From JAAYPI01 sp036734385 (GTDB taxonomy: Bacteria > Bacteroidota > Bacteroidia > Bacteroidales > Paludibacteraceae): a stretch of 32,624 bases of DNA. The number at the start of each line of letters is the position of its first letter. The stretch's first letter is position 1. A program made the position numbers and the translations under genes. The DNA lies in contig DAIMYQ010000019.1 of NCBI GenBank assembly GCA_036734385.1, positions 1 through 32,624 on the forward strand, written 5' to 3'. Shown here one piece after another: positions 1 through 8,237 of this stretch. A model generated the notes under the pieces. That model saw only the letters and a program-made list of their open reading frames with translations, did no database searches and had not been told where the DNA came from.

Positions 1-54
1 CGCCGACCCTCTGCTTGTAAGGCAGATGCTCTGAACCAGCTGAGCTAAACGCCC
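1..54 (-). tRNA. tRNA-Val (anticodon TAC), 3' part cut off by window edge
   Basis: The reverse complement begins GGGCGTTTAGCTCAG, a normal acceptor stem and D-arm start. It continues to an anticodon arm with stem TCTGC/GCAGA and seven-base loop CTTACAA, which puts TAC at the anticodon positions, so the tRNA reads valine codons. The variable region and the start of the T arm follow. The T loop and the 3' acceptor strand lie outside the window. It sits downstream of pgi on the same strand but beyond a hairpin terminator. Confidence 0.93.
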
Positions 55-130
55 TCTTGTCTCCTCAAAAGTGTTGCAAAGGTAATTTATTTATTTTATT
101 TTTCAAACTCTTTTATCTGTTTTTTCAATA

Positions 131-169
131 AAAAAGGGAAGGGCAAATAAATAAGCCTTCCCTTTTTTT
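131..169 (-). terminator. Rho-independent terminator after pgi
   Basis: GGGAAGG (136-142) pairs with CCTTCCC (156-162). The stem is extended by five A:T pairs (131-135 with 163-167). Read on the minus strand, the GC-rich stem is followed by a run of T. It closes the prfB-lysS-gpsA-pgi run. The A and T flanks on both sides would let it work in either direction. Confidence 0.85.
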
Positions 170-192
170 ATCATTTTGTAGTATAATATATC

Positions 193-1536
193 TTATAATC
201 TGGCTTTAATTGCTTTTGTTTCAGTTTCATATCCAGGCTTTTCAAGTAAAGCAAACATATTTTTCTTATATGCTTCAACACCAGGTTGGTCAAATGGATT
301 TACACCAAGTATATAGCCACTAATACCACAGGCTTTTTCAAAGAAATAAATTAATTGTCCAATATAGTATTCATTAAGAACAGGTACTTCGATTTTTAAA
401 TTTGGAACACCACCATCAACATGAGCCAACATGGTTCCCAATTCTGCCATTTTATTCACTGCATCCACACGTTTACCTGCCAAAAAGTTTAATCCATCAA
501 GATTTTCTTTATCCATAGGCACTTCAAGCTTTTTGTTTGGAGTCTTGACAGAAATTACTGTTTCAAATATTGTTCTTTCACCTTCTTGAATCCACTGACC
601 CATAGAGTGTAAGTCTGTAGAGAAGTCTACAGCCGCAGGAAAAATTCCTTTACTATCTTTTCCTTCACTTTCTCCGTAAAGTTGTTTCCACCATTCTGCA
701 AAGAAGTGGAGTTTTGGTTGAAAGTTTACCAAAATTTCTATTTTCTTACCATTTTTGTAAAGTTCATTACGAGTTGCAGCATAAATAGCAGCAGGGTTTT
801 GGGAAAAAGGAGTATCTAATCCACATAAAATTTCCATTGATTTTGCTCCTTCAAGTAAAGAAGTAACGTCAAAACCTGCAACGGCAATAGGAAGCAAACC
901 AACAGGAGTCAACACAGAAAAACGTCCACCTACATTATCAGGAATAACATATGTTTTGTAACCTTCTTGTGTTGCTAATTTACGCAAAGCACCTTTAGCC
1001 TGGTCTGTAATAGCAACTATTTGCTTGCGTGCTTTTTCTTTTCCCACTTGTTTTTCCAATTGTGTTTTCAATAAACGAAAAGCAAGAGCTGTTTCTGTTG
1101 TTGTTCCTGATTTTGAAATATTAATTATTCCAAAATCTTTATCAGAAAGGTATTCTGTTAGTTCTGACAAATAATCTTCTCCGATATTGTTTCCTGCGTA
1201 GATAATAACCGGAGAACCTTGTTTCTTTTGCAACCAAGTAAAACTGTTTGACAAAGCATCAATAACGGCTTTTGCTCCCAAATAGCTACCTCCGATTCCT
1301 GCAACAACTATTACTTCGCAAGTAGCTCTCAATTGAGCAGCTGTTTTTTCTATATCAACAATAAATTCAGGAGTTATAGAGGAGGGAAGTGTTAACCAAC
1401 CTAAGAAGTCATTTCCTTTTCCTGTACCATTATGCAACATGGTATTATATTCTTTTACCTTTGTTTCATAAGCACTGATATTTTGCTCTGAAATAAATTT
1501 AAGACTATTGTCTATTACCAATTTAATGTTTTCCAT
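193..1536 (-). CDS. pgi: Glucose-6-phosphate isomerase
   Basis: This cytosolic enzyme of glycolysis and gluconeogenesis interconverts glucose-6-phosphate and fructose-6-phosphate. The 447-aa protein has the usual bacterial short-form length. Visible motifs are GIGGSYLGAKAV (80-91), the sugar-phosphate loop SKSGTTTET (141-149), the family signature around GGRFSVLTPVG (203-213), and the second signature DQPGVEAYKKN (416-426). Likely catalytic residues are Glu289 (YGES), His310 (DLHSMGQ) and the lysine in EAYKKN. The ATG start lies 2 bases after the gpsA stop, so the two are almost certainly co-transcribed. It is the last gene before the terminator at 131-169. Confidence 0.97.
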   Translation of the reverse strand: MENIKLVIDNSLKFISEQNISAYETKVKEYNTMLHNGTGKGNDFLGWLTLPSSITPEFIVDIEKTAAQLRATCEVIVVAGIGGSYLGAKAVIDALSNSFTWLQKKQGSPVIIYAGNNIGEDYLSELTEYLSDKDFGIINISKSGTTTETALAFRLLKTQLEKQVGKEKARKQIVAITDQAKGALRKLATQEGYKTYVIPDNVGGRFSVLTPVGLLPIAVAGFDVTSLLEGAKSMEILCGLDTPFSQNPAAIYAATRNELYKNGKKIEILVNFQPKLHFFAEWWKQLYGESEGKDSKGIFPAAVDFSTDLHSMGQWIQEGERTIFETVISVKTPNKKLEVPMDKENLDGLNFLAGKRVDAVNKMAELGTMLAHVDGGVPNLKIEVPVLNEYYIGQLIYFFEKACGISGYILGVNPFDQPGVEAYKKNMFALLEKPGYETETKAIKARL

Positions 1537-1538
1537 TT

Positions 1539-2534
1539 TTAACTTATTTTTTCTGTTAATAATTTAATTTCTATTGAAGGAGCAATACGTTCATACAAAA
1601 TGTTATAAACAGCGTCCAATATAGGCATATTTACATTGTATTTTTCATTTATTTCTTTAATACATTTTGTTCCATAATAACCTTCTGCTATCATCTCCAT
1701 TTCCACTTGCGAAGTTTTTACAGAATAGCCTTTACCAATCATAGTTCCAAAAGTTCTATTACGGCTAAATTTGGAATATGAAGTAACCAATAAATCTCCT
1801 AAGTAAGCAGAATCTTGAGTATCTCGTCCTTCTTGAGAGCTGATTTTGCTTACAAACCTATTTATTTCACGTATGCTATTTGAAACAAGAACCGCCTGAA
1901 AGTTATCCCCATATTTAAGCCCATGACAAATACCGGCAGCTATGGCATATACATTTTTCAAAACCGAAGAATACTCTATTCCGTAAACATCTGTGGTAAT
2001 GGCTGTTCTCAGATAACAATTCGACAATCTTTTTTCAAGTTTTTCAGCAAGTTCTGGATTACTACAAGCTATCGTAAGATAAGAAAGTTTTTCCAACGCA
2101 ACTTCTTCTGCATGACAAGGCCCTGCTATGACCGCAATATTCTCTTCTTTTACTTGATAAAACTTTTGAAAATATTCGCTAACAATCATGTTTTCATCGG
2201 GCACAATTCCTTTGATTGCAGAAACTATGATTTTATTTTCCAAAGAACCAGTTAATTTATGTAAATGCTGTTTTAAAAAAGGAGAAGGGGTTGCAAAAAT
2301 CAAAATATCAGAGTTCTTCGCAGCTAAATTTATGTTTGAGTAAAATTTGATTTTCTTTAAGTTGAACCGAATCCCATTGAGGTAAGAGGGATTATGCCCC
2401 AGGAGCTTAAATTGTTCTATTTGGTCAGGACGTCGCATATACCAATTGATTCTATCTCCATTGGCCATAGCTATTTTTGCTAAAGCAGTTGCCCAACTGC
2501 CTCCTCCCATTATACAAACCTTTTCTTTAATCAT
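1539..2534 (-). CDS. gpsA: NAD(P)H-dependent glycerol-3-phosphate dehydrogenase
   Basis: The enzyme reduces dihydroxyacetone phosphate to sn-glycerol-3-phosphate, the backbone of phospholipids, in the cytosol. The 331-aa protein begins with a Rossmann dinucleotide loop (MGGGSWATALAK, 9-20). It then shows SAIKG (105-109), AGPCHAEEVA (137-146), the lysine-containing active-site stretch SSVLKNVYAIAAG (Lys193) and the substrate-phosphate motif SRNRTFG (257-263). All are at the expected spacing for GpsA. It sits between lysS (38-base gap) and pgi (2-base gap) on the same strand. No terminator or clear promoter separates them, which suggests one transcript. Confidence 0.96.
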   Translation of the reverse strand: MIKEKVCIMGGGSWATALAKIAMANGDRINWYMRRPDQIEQFKLLGHNPSYLNGIRFNLKKIKFYSNINLAAKNSDILIFATPSPFLKQHLHKLTGSLENKIIVSAIKGIVPDENMIVSEYFQKFYQVKEENIAVIAGPCHAEEVALEKLSYLTIACSNPELAEKLEKRLSNCYLRTAITTDVYGIEYSSVLKNVYAIAAGICHGLKYGDNFQAVLVSNSIREINRFVSKISSQEGRDTQDSAYLGDLLVTSYSKFSRNRTFGTMIGKGYSVKTSQVEMEMIAEGYYGTKCIKEINEKYNVNMPILDAVYNILYERIAPSIEIKLLTEKIS

Positions 2535-2572
2535 CTTCTAATAAATAAGATTAATACCTAGATTTTTAGTAA

Positions 2573-4309
2573 CTAGCTATTTGTTCCGGCTTTTTGTATC
2601 CAGATAGCTAGTTCTTCCACGGTTGGATTTTGTAAACCTAGTTTGTTTTTTTTGTTCAAGCCACAAAGAATTGGATGTAATTTTGTGTCAGAATTTTTAG
2701 CAAGCTCTTTCAAGGTCGTAATTCCTGATTTGAAAATAACATTTACCCATTCTTCAGAAATTCCCAATTCTATAAATTTTTCTAGAGAATCTTTCTTTTG
2801 AATTTTCTCCGGACGCATTTGTGGAAACAATAATACCTCTTGTATTGTATTTTGGTTGGTCATCGTCATCACCAAGCGGTCCATTCCAATACCAATTCCT
2901 GACATAGGAGGCATTCCGTATTCCATTGCACGCAAGAAATCCTGATCAATAAACATGGCTTCATCATCACCTTTTTCACTCAACCGTAACTGTTCTTCAA
3001 AACGTTCTCTTTGGTCAATAGGGTCATTTAATTCGGAATAAGCATTAGCCAATTCTTTTCCATTTACCATTAATTCGAAACGTTCTGTTAAACCTTTTTT
3101 AGAACGGTGTTTTTTTGTTAGAGGAGACATTTCGATTGGATAATCTGTAATGAAAGTAGGTTGTATATAATTTCCCTCACATTTTTCGCCAAAAATTTCG
3201 TCAATGAGTTTTCCTTTCCCCATTGTTTCATCTATTTGAATACCAATCTGTTGACAAATTTCACGAAGTTCGTTCTCATCTTTTCCTGTAATATCAACTC
3301 CAGTATGTTCTTTGATTGAATCAATCATTGAAATTCTCTTATAAGGAGCTTTAAAACTAATGATTTTATCTCCCATTGGAACTTCAGTTGTACCATTTAC
3401 ATCTAAGCATATTTTTTCTAACATACGTTCTGTAAAATCCATCATCCAATTGTAGTCTTTGTATGAAACATACAACTCCATTACAGTAAATTCGGGGTTA
3501 TGTGTTCTATCCATGCCTTCATTTCTGAAGTTACGAGAAAACTCATAAACACCTTCAAAACCACCTACAATAAGCCTTTTTAAATACAATTCATTGGCTA
3601 TACGTAAATAAAGAGGGATGTCTAAAGCATTGTGATGTGTAATAAATGGACGGGCTGTGGCTCCTCCAGGAATAGGTTGAAGAACAGGTGTATCTACCTC
3701 CGTATAACCGTGTTGATTTATAAATTCGCGCATCGAATTAAATACTTTGGTACGTTTTAAAAATATATCTTTTATGTTATCATTAACCAATAAATCCACA
3801 TAACGTTGACGGTATCTATTTTCAGGATCAGTAAACGCATCATATGTTACTCCATCTTTGACTTTTACGATAGGCAAGGGGCGAAGAGATTTGGCTAACA
3901 CGGTAAGATCCGAGGCGTGTACAGAAATTTCTCCCATTTGTGTACGGAAAACATAACCTTTTATACCAATGAAATCACCGATATCTAATAGTTTCTTAAA
4001 GACAGTATTGTAGAGTTCTTTATCTTCTTCATCGGGACAAATTTCGTCTCTAGAAACGTACACCTGTATTCTTCCTTTTGAATCTTGCAGTTCAATGAAA
4101 GAGGCTTTTCCCATGATACGTCTACTCATAATTCTGCCGGCAACAGAAACATCTCTGCGTTCTTCTTCATTGAAATTGTCTCTAATTTCTGTAGAGTAAG
4201 CATTCACTAAATATTCTTCTGCGGGGTAAGGATTTATTCCCAATGCACGCATTTGCTCTAAACTTTGACGACGAAACAGCTCTTGTTCGTTCAATTGGTT
4301 TGTGCTCAT
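2573..4309 (-). CDS. lysS: Lysyl-tRNA synthetase, class II, with C-terminal extension
   Basis: The enzyme charges tRNA-Lys with lysine. An N-terminal anticodon-binding OB fold (about 50-145) is followed by the class II catalytic core. Motif 2 contains FRNEGMDRTHNPEFT (261-275), and motif 3 is GIGIGMDRLVM (471-481). The core ends near residue 505, where E. coli LysS also ends, but this protein runs to 578 aa. The extra ~70 residues (510-578) look helical and contain a helix-hairpin-helix-like stretch (KSGITTLKELA). I believe a similar extension is common in Bacteroidota LysRS, but that is from memory. Its start is 27 bases after the prfB stop, which fits co-transcription. Confidence 0.97.
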   Translation of the reverse strand: MSTNQLNEQELFRRQSLEQMRALGINPYPAEEYLVNAYSTEIRDNFNEEERRDVSVAGRIMSRRIMGKASFIELQDSKGRIQVYVSRDEICPDEEDKELYNTVFKKLLDIGDFIGIKGYVFRTQMGEISVHASDLTVLAKSLRPLPIVKVKDGVTYDAFTDPENRYRQRYVDLLVNDNIKDIFLKRTKVFNSMREFINQHGYTEVDTPVLQPIPGGATARPFITHHNALDIPLYLRIANELYLKRLIVGGFEGVYEFSRNFRNEGMDRTHNPEFTVMELYVSYKDYNWMMDFTERMLEKICLDVNGTTEVPMGDKIISFKAPYKRISMIDSIKEHTGVDITGKDENELREICQQIGIQIDETMGKGKLIDEIFGEKCEGNYIQPTFITDYPIEMSPLTKKHRSKKGLTERFELMVNGKELANAYSELNDPIDQRERFEEQLRLSEKGDDEAMFIDQDFLRAMEYGMPPMSGIGIGMDRLVMTMTNQNTIQEVLLFPQMRPEKIQKKDSLEKFIELGISEEWVNVIFKSGITTLKELAKNSDTKLHPILCGLNKKNKLGLQNPTVEELAIWIQKAGTNS

Positions 4310-4336
4310 TATATATTTAATATTGTTATTTGATTT

Positions 4337-5444
4337 TTAATCTGAAAATTCCATTAGATATGCTTTAATAAATTCATCTATTCCTCCATCCATAACATTC
4401 TGAACATCAGAAGTTTGATAATTTGTTCGATGGTCTTTTACTCGACGGTCGTCGAAGACATAGCTCCTTATTTGTGAACCCCATTCAATCTTCTTTTTTG
4501 CTCCCTCAATTTTGGCTGACTCTGCACGACGTTTTTCTAATTCTTTTTCGTATAACTGAGATTTCAACAATCTCATAGCATTATCTTTATTTCCAAATTG
4601 AGAACGACTTTCTGTATTTTCAATAAGGATTTCTACAGGATCACTTTTTGGTGTTTCTCTGTACAGATAGCGCAAACGAACACCAGTTTCAACTTTGTTT
4701 ACATTTTGACCACCTGCACCACCGGATCTAAAAGTTTCCCAAGTGACGTCCGCAGGATTTATTTCAATTTCTATTGTATCATCTACCAAGGGGGTAACAA
4801 AAACAGAAGAGAAAGAAGTCATACGTTTACCCTGTGCGTTAAAAGGAGAGACACGAACCAAACGATGGACACCATTTTCACTTTTCAAATATCCGTAGGC
4901 CATATCACCCTCTATTTGCAGGGTACATGTTTTGATACCAGCTTCATCCCCTTCTTGAAAATTGGTTATTTCACACTTATACCCTTGACGTTCGCACCAA
5001 CGTTGATACATACGAAGTAGCATAGAAGCCCAATCTTGACTTTCTGTGCCACCAGCTCCCGAGACAATTTTCAAAACTGCTCCTAAATGGTCTTCTTCGG
5101 ATGAAAGCATGTTTTTCATTTCCAATCCTTCCAATAGTTTGATTACTAATGAATAAGCATTGTCTACATCTTCTTCCGTTACTATTTCTTCCTTATAAAA
5201 ATCGAATGCTAATTGAAGTTCTTCGGTTGCTTTGTTGATTTCATTGAAACCTTCTACCCAATATTTCAAATCTTTGATTTTCTTCATTTGGGCTTGAGCA
5301 ACTTCTATGTCATTCCAAAAGTCTGGGTCCTGAGTGCGGACTTCCTCTTCTCTGATTTGGATTATCTTTTCATCGACGTCAAAGGTACCTCCTTAACGCT
5401 TGCACACGTTCTAAAGTCTCTTTTAGCTGTTCTATGGTTATCAT
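4337..5444 (-). CDS. prfB: Peptide chain release factor 2, expressed through a +1 programmed frameshift
   Basis: RF2 ends translation at UGA and UAA. The main frame (4337-5380) holds the SPF stop-codon recognition tripeptide (about residue 199-201) and the GGQ peptidyl-hydrolysis motif (about 244-246). It lacks a proper N-terminus if started at the internal ATG at 5287. The missing part is in the other frame: ATG at 5442-5444 encodes 21 codons ending ...ALRRYL, then an in-frame TGA (5379-5381) in CTT TGA C. Skipping the T at 5381 continues as DVDEKIIQIRE... into the main frame. The product, join 5382-5444 plus 4337-5380 on the minus strand, is 368 aa, the normal RF2 length. This is the conserved autoregulatory shift that raises RF2 output when RF2 is scarce. 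It is not a sequencing error or pseudogene. Confidence 0.96.
5378..5394 (-). promoter_or_regulatory. prfB programmed frameshift site with internal Shine-Dalgarno
   Basis: On the minus strand the bases read AAGGAGGT (5387-5394), AC, then CTTTGAC (5378-5384). The spacing between the SD-like element and the slippery CTT codon equals that in E. coli prfB (AGGGGGTATCTTTGAC). The SD-like octamer is fully complementary to the canonical 16S rRNA 3' end. Confidence 0.93.
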
Positions 5445-5465
5445 TATGCTTCTTTTTTAAGTTCA

Positions 5466-5498
5466 CGAAGATACTACTTTATTTTCAAAGGAATAAAA
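5466..5498 (-). promoter_or_regulatory. Possible prfB promoter
   Basis: Minus-strand TATCTTCG (5466-5473) is a one-mismatch match to the Bacteroidota -7 element TAnnTTTG. It is preceded by TTTT (5495-5498) at a 21-base spacing as a weak -33 element. It lies about 22 bases upstream of the prfB start, so the leader would be short. There is no obvious terminator between the acyl-CoA ligase stop and prfB, so read-through is also possible. Confidence 0.4.
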
Positions 5499-5529
5499 TA
5501 GTATTTGTATTTTTGTTTCGTAGTCTAAA

Positions 5530-7344
5530 CTAGTTGTTATACATCTCTTCAATCTCAGTAGCAAAGAATTTATTTATTTCTTTTCGCTTAATTTTCAATG
5601 TATTAGTCAATAAACCATCTTCCATAGTAAAAGGTTTAGTAACCAGCGTAAAACGTTTAATTTGCTCAAATCTAGCAAAGTTAACCATTTTTTCTTGTAT
5701 GGATTTTTCAAAAAGTTCTATAATACGGGAATTTTTTACTAGTTCTTCTTTTGATGTATAGGTGATATTATTATTGTTCGCATAAATTTTTAATGTTTCG
5801 AATTCAGGAACAATAAGTGCTGTAACGTATTTGCGTTGATTGCCTATCACTGCGACTTGATCAATAAACTTAAGTTCACTTAAGCAGCTTTCAATAACTT
5901 GGGGAGCAATATATTTTCCTCCTGCAGTCTTGAACAGATCTTTTATTCTATCTGTAATATACAAGTTATTGTTCTCATCGATGTAACCAGCATCTCCAGT
6001 TTTAAACCAGCCATCCAAAAATGCCTCTTGATTTGCATCAGGTCTTTTATAATAACCGGCTGTTATTGTTCTACCTTTCAAAAGAATTTCTCCATCTTCT
6101 GATATTTTAACCGATACATCCGGCATTATTCTACCAACAGACTCAATCATATATTCCTTATTTTCGGTTAGATAACAAGAAACTGTTGCTGTTGATTCCG
6201 TTAAGCCATAACCATAACAAAGATTTATGCCAAGGCTGTGCATAAATTCATTTATTTCGGGAGACAAACGAGCTCCTGCACATGGAAAAAAAATCATATT
6301 TTCAATGCCTGCTGTTTTTTTAATTTTTTGAAAAACAATTTTATCTGCAATTTTGTATTTAATGGCTAAATACAATGGAATTTTTTTGTTTAAACGAACG
6401 TAGTCTATATTATATTTTCTACCAACACTCATAGCCCATGAAAATATTTTTTTCAATATTGGAGAAAAAGCATCTCTTGTTTCAATAATAGCCGCATAAA
6501 CCTTTTCCCAATACCTAGGAACAGTACACATAAGATTCGGACGTACTTCCAATATCGTTTTTTGTATATCCGCAGCATTTTTATTAATATATAACTGAAT
6601 TCCTCTTTCCAAACAAAGATATGTCCAAGCTCGTTCAAATACATGTGTAATAGGAAGAAAACTCATAGAAGTATCTTTGTCTGTAATGTTAGCTAATCGT
6701 ATCTTATGAATTCTGATAGCTTCTGTGTAGTTAAATTGGTGCAACATTACACCTTTTGGCATCCCGGTTGTTCCTGATGTGTAAAGGATATTCACCAAGT
6801 CATTTTCAGAAGCTTTATCCATTCGTTCTTTAATAACATTCTCATTGTCACAAGAATCACCTAACTTTAGCATATCTGAAAAATAAATACTATCAGGATC
6901 ATTTCTTAAATCAACAGAACCTTCAATAACAATAATTTTTTTTAGAGTTTTTGATGTTTTTTTTACTTCTAGGGTAACATCATATTGATATTGATCTCCA
7001 ACAAACACAACTTGAATTTCAGCATCATTAACGATAAACTCTATTTGAAGAGCCGTAGAAGTAGCATACAATGGTACAGAAACTGCGTGATTTGTAAAAA
7101 CAGCAAAATCCGCTACAATTATTTCACACACATTTTGAGAAAAAATTCCCACATTCTCTTGATCTTGTAAACCGATTGACGCAAGTGCTTTACCCATATT
7201 CTTAACTTGTTTAGCAAGTTCATTCCAAGAAATAGGAATCCATTCTTTTGTTGCATCATTTCTATAATGTAACGCTGCCTTGTCACTGTATTGCTTGGCT
7301 TTTTCAAAAATCAAGGCAGATAAATGCGTTGTTTGTGTATTCAT
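5530..7344 (-). CDS. AMP-forming long-chain acyl-CoA (or acyl-ACP) ligase
   Basis: This ANL-superfamily enzyme activates a fatty acid with ATP and joins it to CoA, or possibly to acyl carrier protein. The 604-aa protein shows the phosphate loop YTSGTTGMPKG (188-198), the adenylate-binding stretch YGYGLTEST (377-385), the hinge-side motif GWFKTGDAGYI (445-455), and DRIKDLFKTAGGKYIAPQVIE (465-485), as in long-chain fatty acid ligases. Its ATG overlaps the rnc stop by one base (TAATG), so translation is probably coupled. It is the last gene of the acpP-fabF-rnc run, which argues for a role in recycling or importing fatty acids for lipid synthesis. Chain-length specificity cannot be read from the sequence. 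Confidence 0.9.
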   Translation of the reverse strand: MNTQTTHLSALIFEKAKQYSDKAALHYRNDATKEWIPISWNELAKQVKNMGKALASIGLQDQENVGIFSQNVCEIIVADFAVFTNHAVSVPLYATSTALQIEFIVNDAEIQVVFVGDQYQYDVTLEVKKTSKTLKKIIVIEGSVDLRNDPDSIYFSDMLKLGDSCDNENVIKERMDKASENDLVNILYTSGTTGMPKGVMLHQFNYTEAIRIHKIRLANITDKDTSMSFLPITHVFERAWTYLCLERGIQLYINKNAADIQKTILEVRPNLMCTVPRYWEKVYAAIIETRDAFSPILKKIFSWAMSVGRKYNIDYVRLNKKIPLYLAIKYKIADKIVFQKIKKTAGIENMIFFPCAGARLSPEINEFMHSLGINLCYGYGLTESTATVSCYLTENKEYMIESVGRIMPDVSVKISEDGEILLKGRTITAGYYKRPDANQEAFLDGWFKTGDAGYIDENNNLYITDRIKDLFKTAGGKYIAPQVIESCLSELKFIDQVAVIGNQRKYVTALIVPEFETLKIYANNNNITYTSKEELVKNSRIIELFEKSIQEKMVNFARFEQIKRFTLVTKPFTMEDGLLTNTLKIKRKEINKFFATEIEEMYNN

Positions 7345-8237
7345 TATATTTTTATTTGGTTTTCTGTTGAAGAATCTGATTGAGAAATAGAAAACTCAAC
7401 TATTCGTGCTTCTTTTTTTTGAGTTATGCTATCTAGAATATCCTTTTTTTTCATTTTTTTCAAAGCATTTCTAGCAGCTTTTTGTTGAGATTCTTTCTTG
7501 CTATTTCCAACACCATTTCCAACATTAATAGTCTCTATAACAACCTTTGTATAAAACACGGGTAGGTTGGATTCTTTATCTAATTCGACATTGGTAAGGA
7601 CGAAGGTAGCATTAAATTTCCTTTTTTGAGCCCATTCCAATAATTTTGATTTGAAATTACTTTCTTTTTTGACAATTTTATCAATATCAATATATTGTTC
7701 CAATACCTTTTTCTCAAAAAAATCCTTACATTTTTCGTAGCCTTGGTCTAAATAAATAGCTCCGATTAAGGCTTCAAAAGCATTTCCATTAATATGAAAA
7801 GCACGTTGCAGATTGTTTTTAGAGGAGGATACAATTAATTTGTCCAAGCCCAATTCTAGGGCCAATTGATCAAGAGAACTTCGTTGGACGATTTTTGAAC
7901 GAATATTGGTTAGAAAGCCTTCTTTTTTATCTTGAAAGCGGTTATATAATACATCGGATACAATAGAATTAAGAATAGCATCTCCTAAAAATTCAAGACG
8001 TTCATTGTCTTGACTGATACCCTTATCATTTTTTACCGAAGATGACCGATGGAGTAGGGCTAACTTGTAGTATTCTATAGTGTTAGGGGTAAATCCTAAT
8101 GTGTTCTTTAAAACAAAATAAGGTTCCTTCCTATGAAAGGAAAGAACCTTTATTTTGTTTATAAAAGCTTTTATCAACGATAAAAAATTTTGAAGTTTTT
8201 TCCTACTTGGAGAATTTTTTGAAAATGACACTCGCAT
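7344..8237 (-). CDS. rnc: Ribonuclease III
   Basis: The enzyme cleaves double-stranded RNA, including rRNA precursors. The catalytic domain carries the signature NERLEFLGDAIL with its metal-binding acidic residues (about 78-89). The second metal site lies in the later NAFEALIGAIYLDQG stretch. The C-terminal third is a double-stranded-RNA-binding domain ending KKESQQKAARNALKK. The start is uncertain. An ATG at 8237 gives 297 aa but overlaps the end of fabF by 35 bases. A further upstream ATG at 8276 overlaps more. A TTG at 8177, just beyond the fabF stop, would give a protein beginning IKAFINKIK. The reading frame and function are secure. Confidence 0.93.
   Translation of the reverse strand: MRVSFSKNSPSRKKLQNFLSLIKAFINKIKVLSFHRKEPYFVLKNTLGFTPNTIEYYKLALLHRSSSVKNDKGISQDNERLEFLGDAILNSIVSDVLYNRFQDKKEGFLTNIRSKIVQRSSLDQLALELGLDKLIVSSSKNNLQRAFHINGNAFEALIGAIYLDQGYEKCKDFFEKKVLEQYIDIDKIVKKESNFKSKLLEWAQKRKFNATFVLTNVELDKESNLPVFYTKVVIETINVGNGVGNSKKESQQKAARNALKKMKKKDILDSITQKKEARIVEFSISQSDSSTENQIKI

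Noticed and set aside
2535..2572. CTAG-containing near-palindrome between lysS and gpsA as a terminator
   Set aside because: The arms are short and imperfect, there is no T tract, and the genes look co-transcribed.
4337..5287. RF2 as a truncated 316-aa protein starting at an internal ATG
   Set aside because: The missing N-terminal codons and the +1 shift site are present upstream, and the joined product has normal length.
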